A DNA stretch of 5,764 bases, from assembly GCA_900770895.1 (NCBI GenBank), contig CAAGMF010000030.1:1-5764 (forward strand), written 5' to 3'. The stretch comes from an uncultured Mitsuokella sp. GTDB taxonomy: Bacteria > Bacillota > Negativicutes > Selenomonadales > Selenomonadaceae. A model generated the notes under the pieces. It was not told the origin of the DNA and made no database searches. It saw only the letters and a program-made list of their open reading frames with translations. Shown here one piece after another: positions 5,738 through 5,764 of this stretch; position 1 is the stretch's first letter, and each line of letters starts with the position of its first letter. The position numbers were made by a program, and so were the translations under genes.

Positions 5738-5764
5738 AGATCGGAAGAGCACACGTCTGAACTC
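5738..5764 (+). other. Illumina TruSeq adapter sequence (artefact)
   Basis: All 27 terminal bases match the start of the TruSeq adapter (AGATCGGAAGAGC followed by ACACGTCTGAACTC), recalled from common knowledge of library preparation. It is read in the plus direction at the right end, as expected for read-through into the adapter that was not trimmed before assembly. It is not part of the genome, and on the minus strand it supplies a false start (GTG at 5754) to the amidase frame. Confidence 0.97.

Noticed and set aside
5737..5754. GTG start at 5754 giving a complete 190-residue amidase
   Set aside because: All but the last base of these six codons are TruSeq adapter. The gene is truncated by the contig end.

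Overview
The window is a low-G+C-phylum (Bacillota/Firmicutes) chromosomal fragment of moderately high G+C. It is read almost entirely on the minus strand and ends in sequencing-adapter sequence. The paired GlgC/GlgD ADP-glucose pyrophosphorylase, the short dense promoter/terminator spacing and the strong Shine-Dalgarno (SD) sites fit Firmicutes. Composition and the style of the amidase make Negativicutes (a Selenomonas/Mitsuokella-like anaerobe) my best guess, but that is an impression and not a demonstrated assignment.

Layout, in order of minus-strand transcription (right to left): bases 5738-5764 are the Illumina TruSeq adapter, not genome. Bases 5182-5737 hold a 5'-truncated N-acetylmuramoyl-L-alanine amidase of the Amidase_2/PGRP fold, with its three zinc ligands present. 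Four bases after its stop begins a 113-residue protein of unknown function with a charged N-terminus and about three membrane segments (4836-5177). An intrinsic terminator overlaps the end of that gene (4810-4854). Its T-tract runs straight into a good sigma-A-type promoter (4782-4811), which should drive the glycogen genes after an untranslated leader of roughly 130 nt.

The glycogen cluster is glgC (4645-3491), glgD (3439-2333) and glgP (2217-1, running off the left edge with about 75-90 C-terminal residues missing). GlgC makes ADP-glucose. GlgD is a homologue that has lost the catalytic residues and probably acts as a regulatory subunit of GlgC. GlgP phosphorolyses the finished glycogen to glucose-1-phosphate, the substrate of GlgC, so synthesis and mobilisation are encoded in one transcription unit. 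glgA and glgB are not in the window. Both glgD and glgP start with TTG behind well-placed SD sites. The glgC-glgD gap carries two small hairpins, one covering part of the glgD SD. The glgD-glgP gap carries a perfect 10-bp GC-rich stem that could partly terminate transcription or protect the mRNA.

I see no CRISPR array, insertion sequence, rRNA/tRNA or novel defence system. The most consequential observation is the adapter at the right edge, which would give the amidase a false N-terminus (M-C-S-S-D-L) if annotated naively. The long plus-strand open frames opposite the glg genes are codon-usage shadows.
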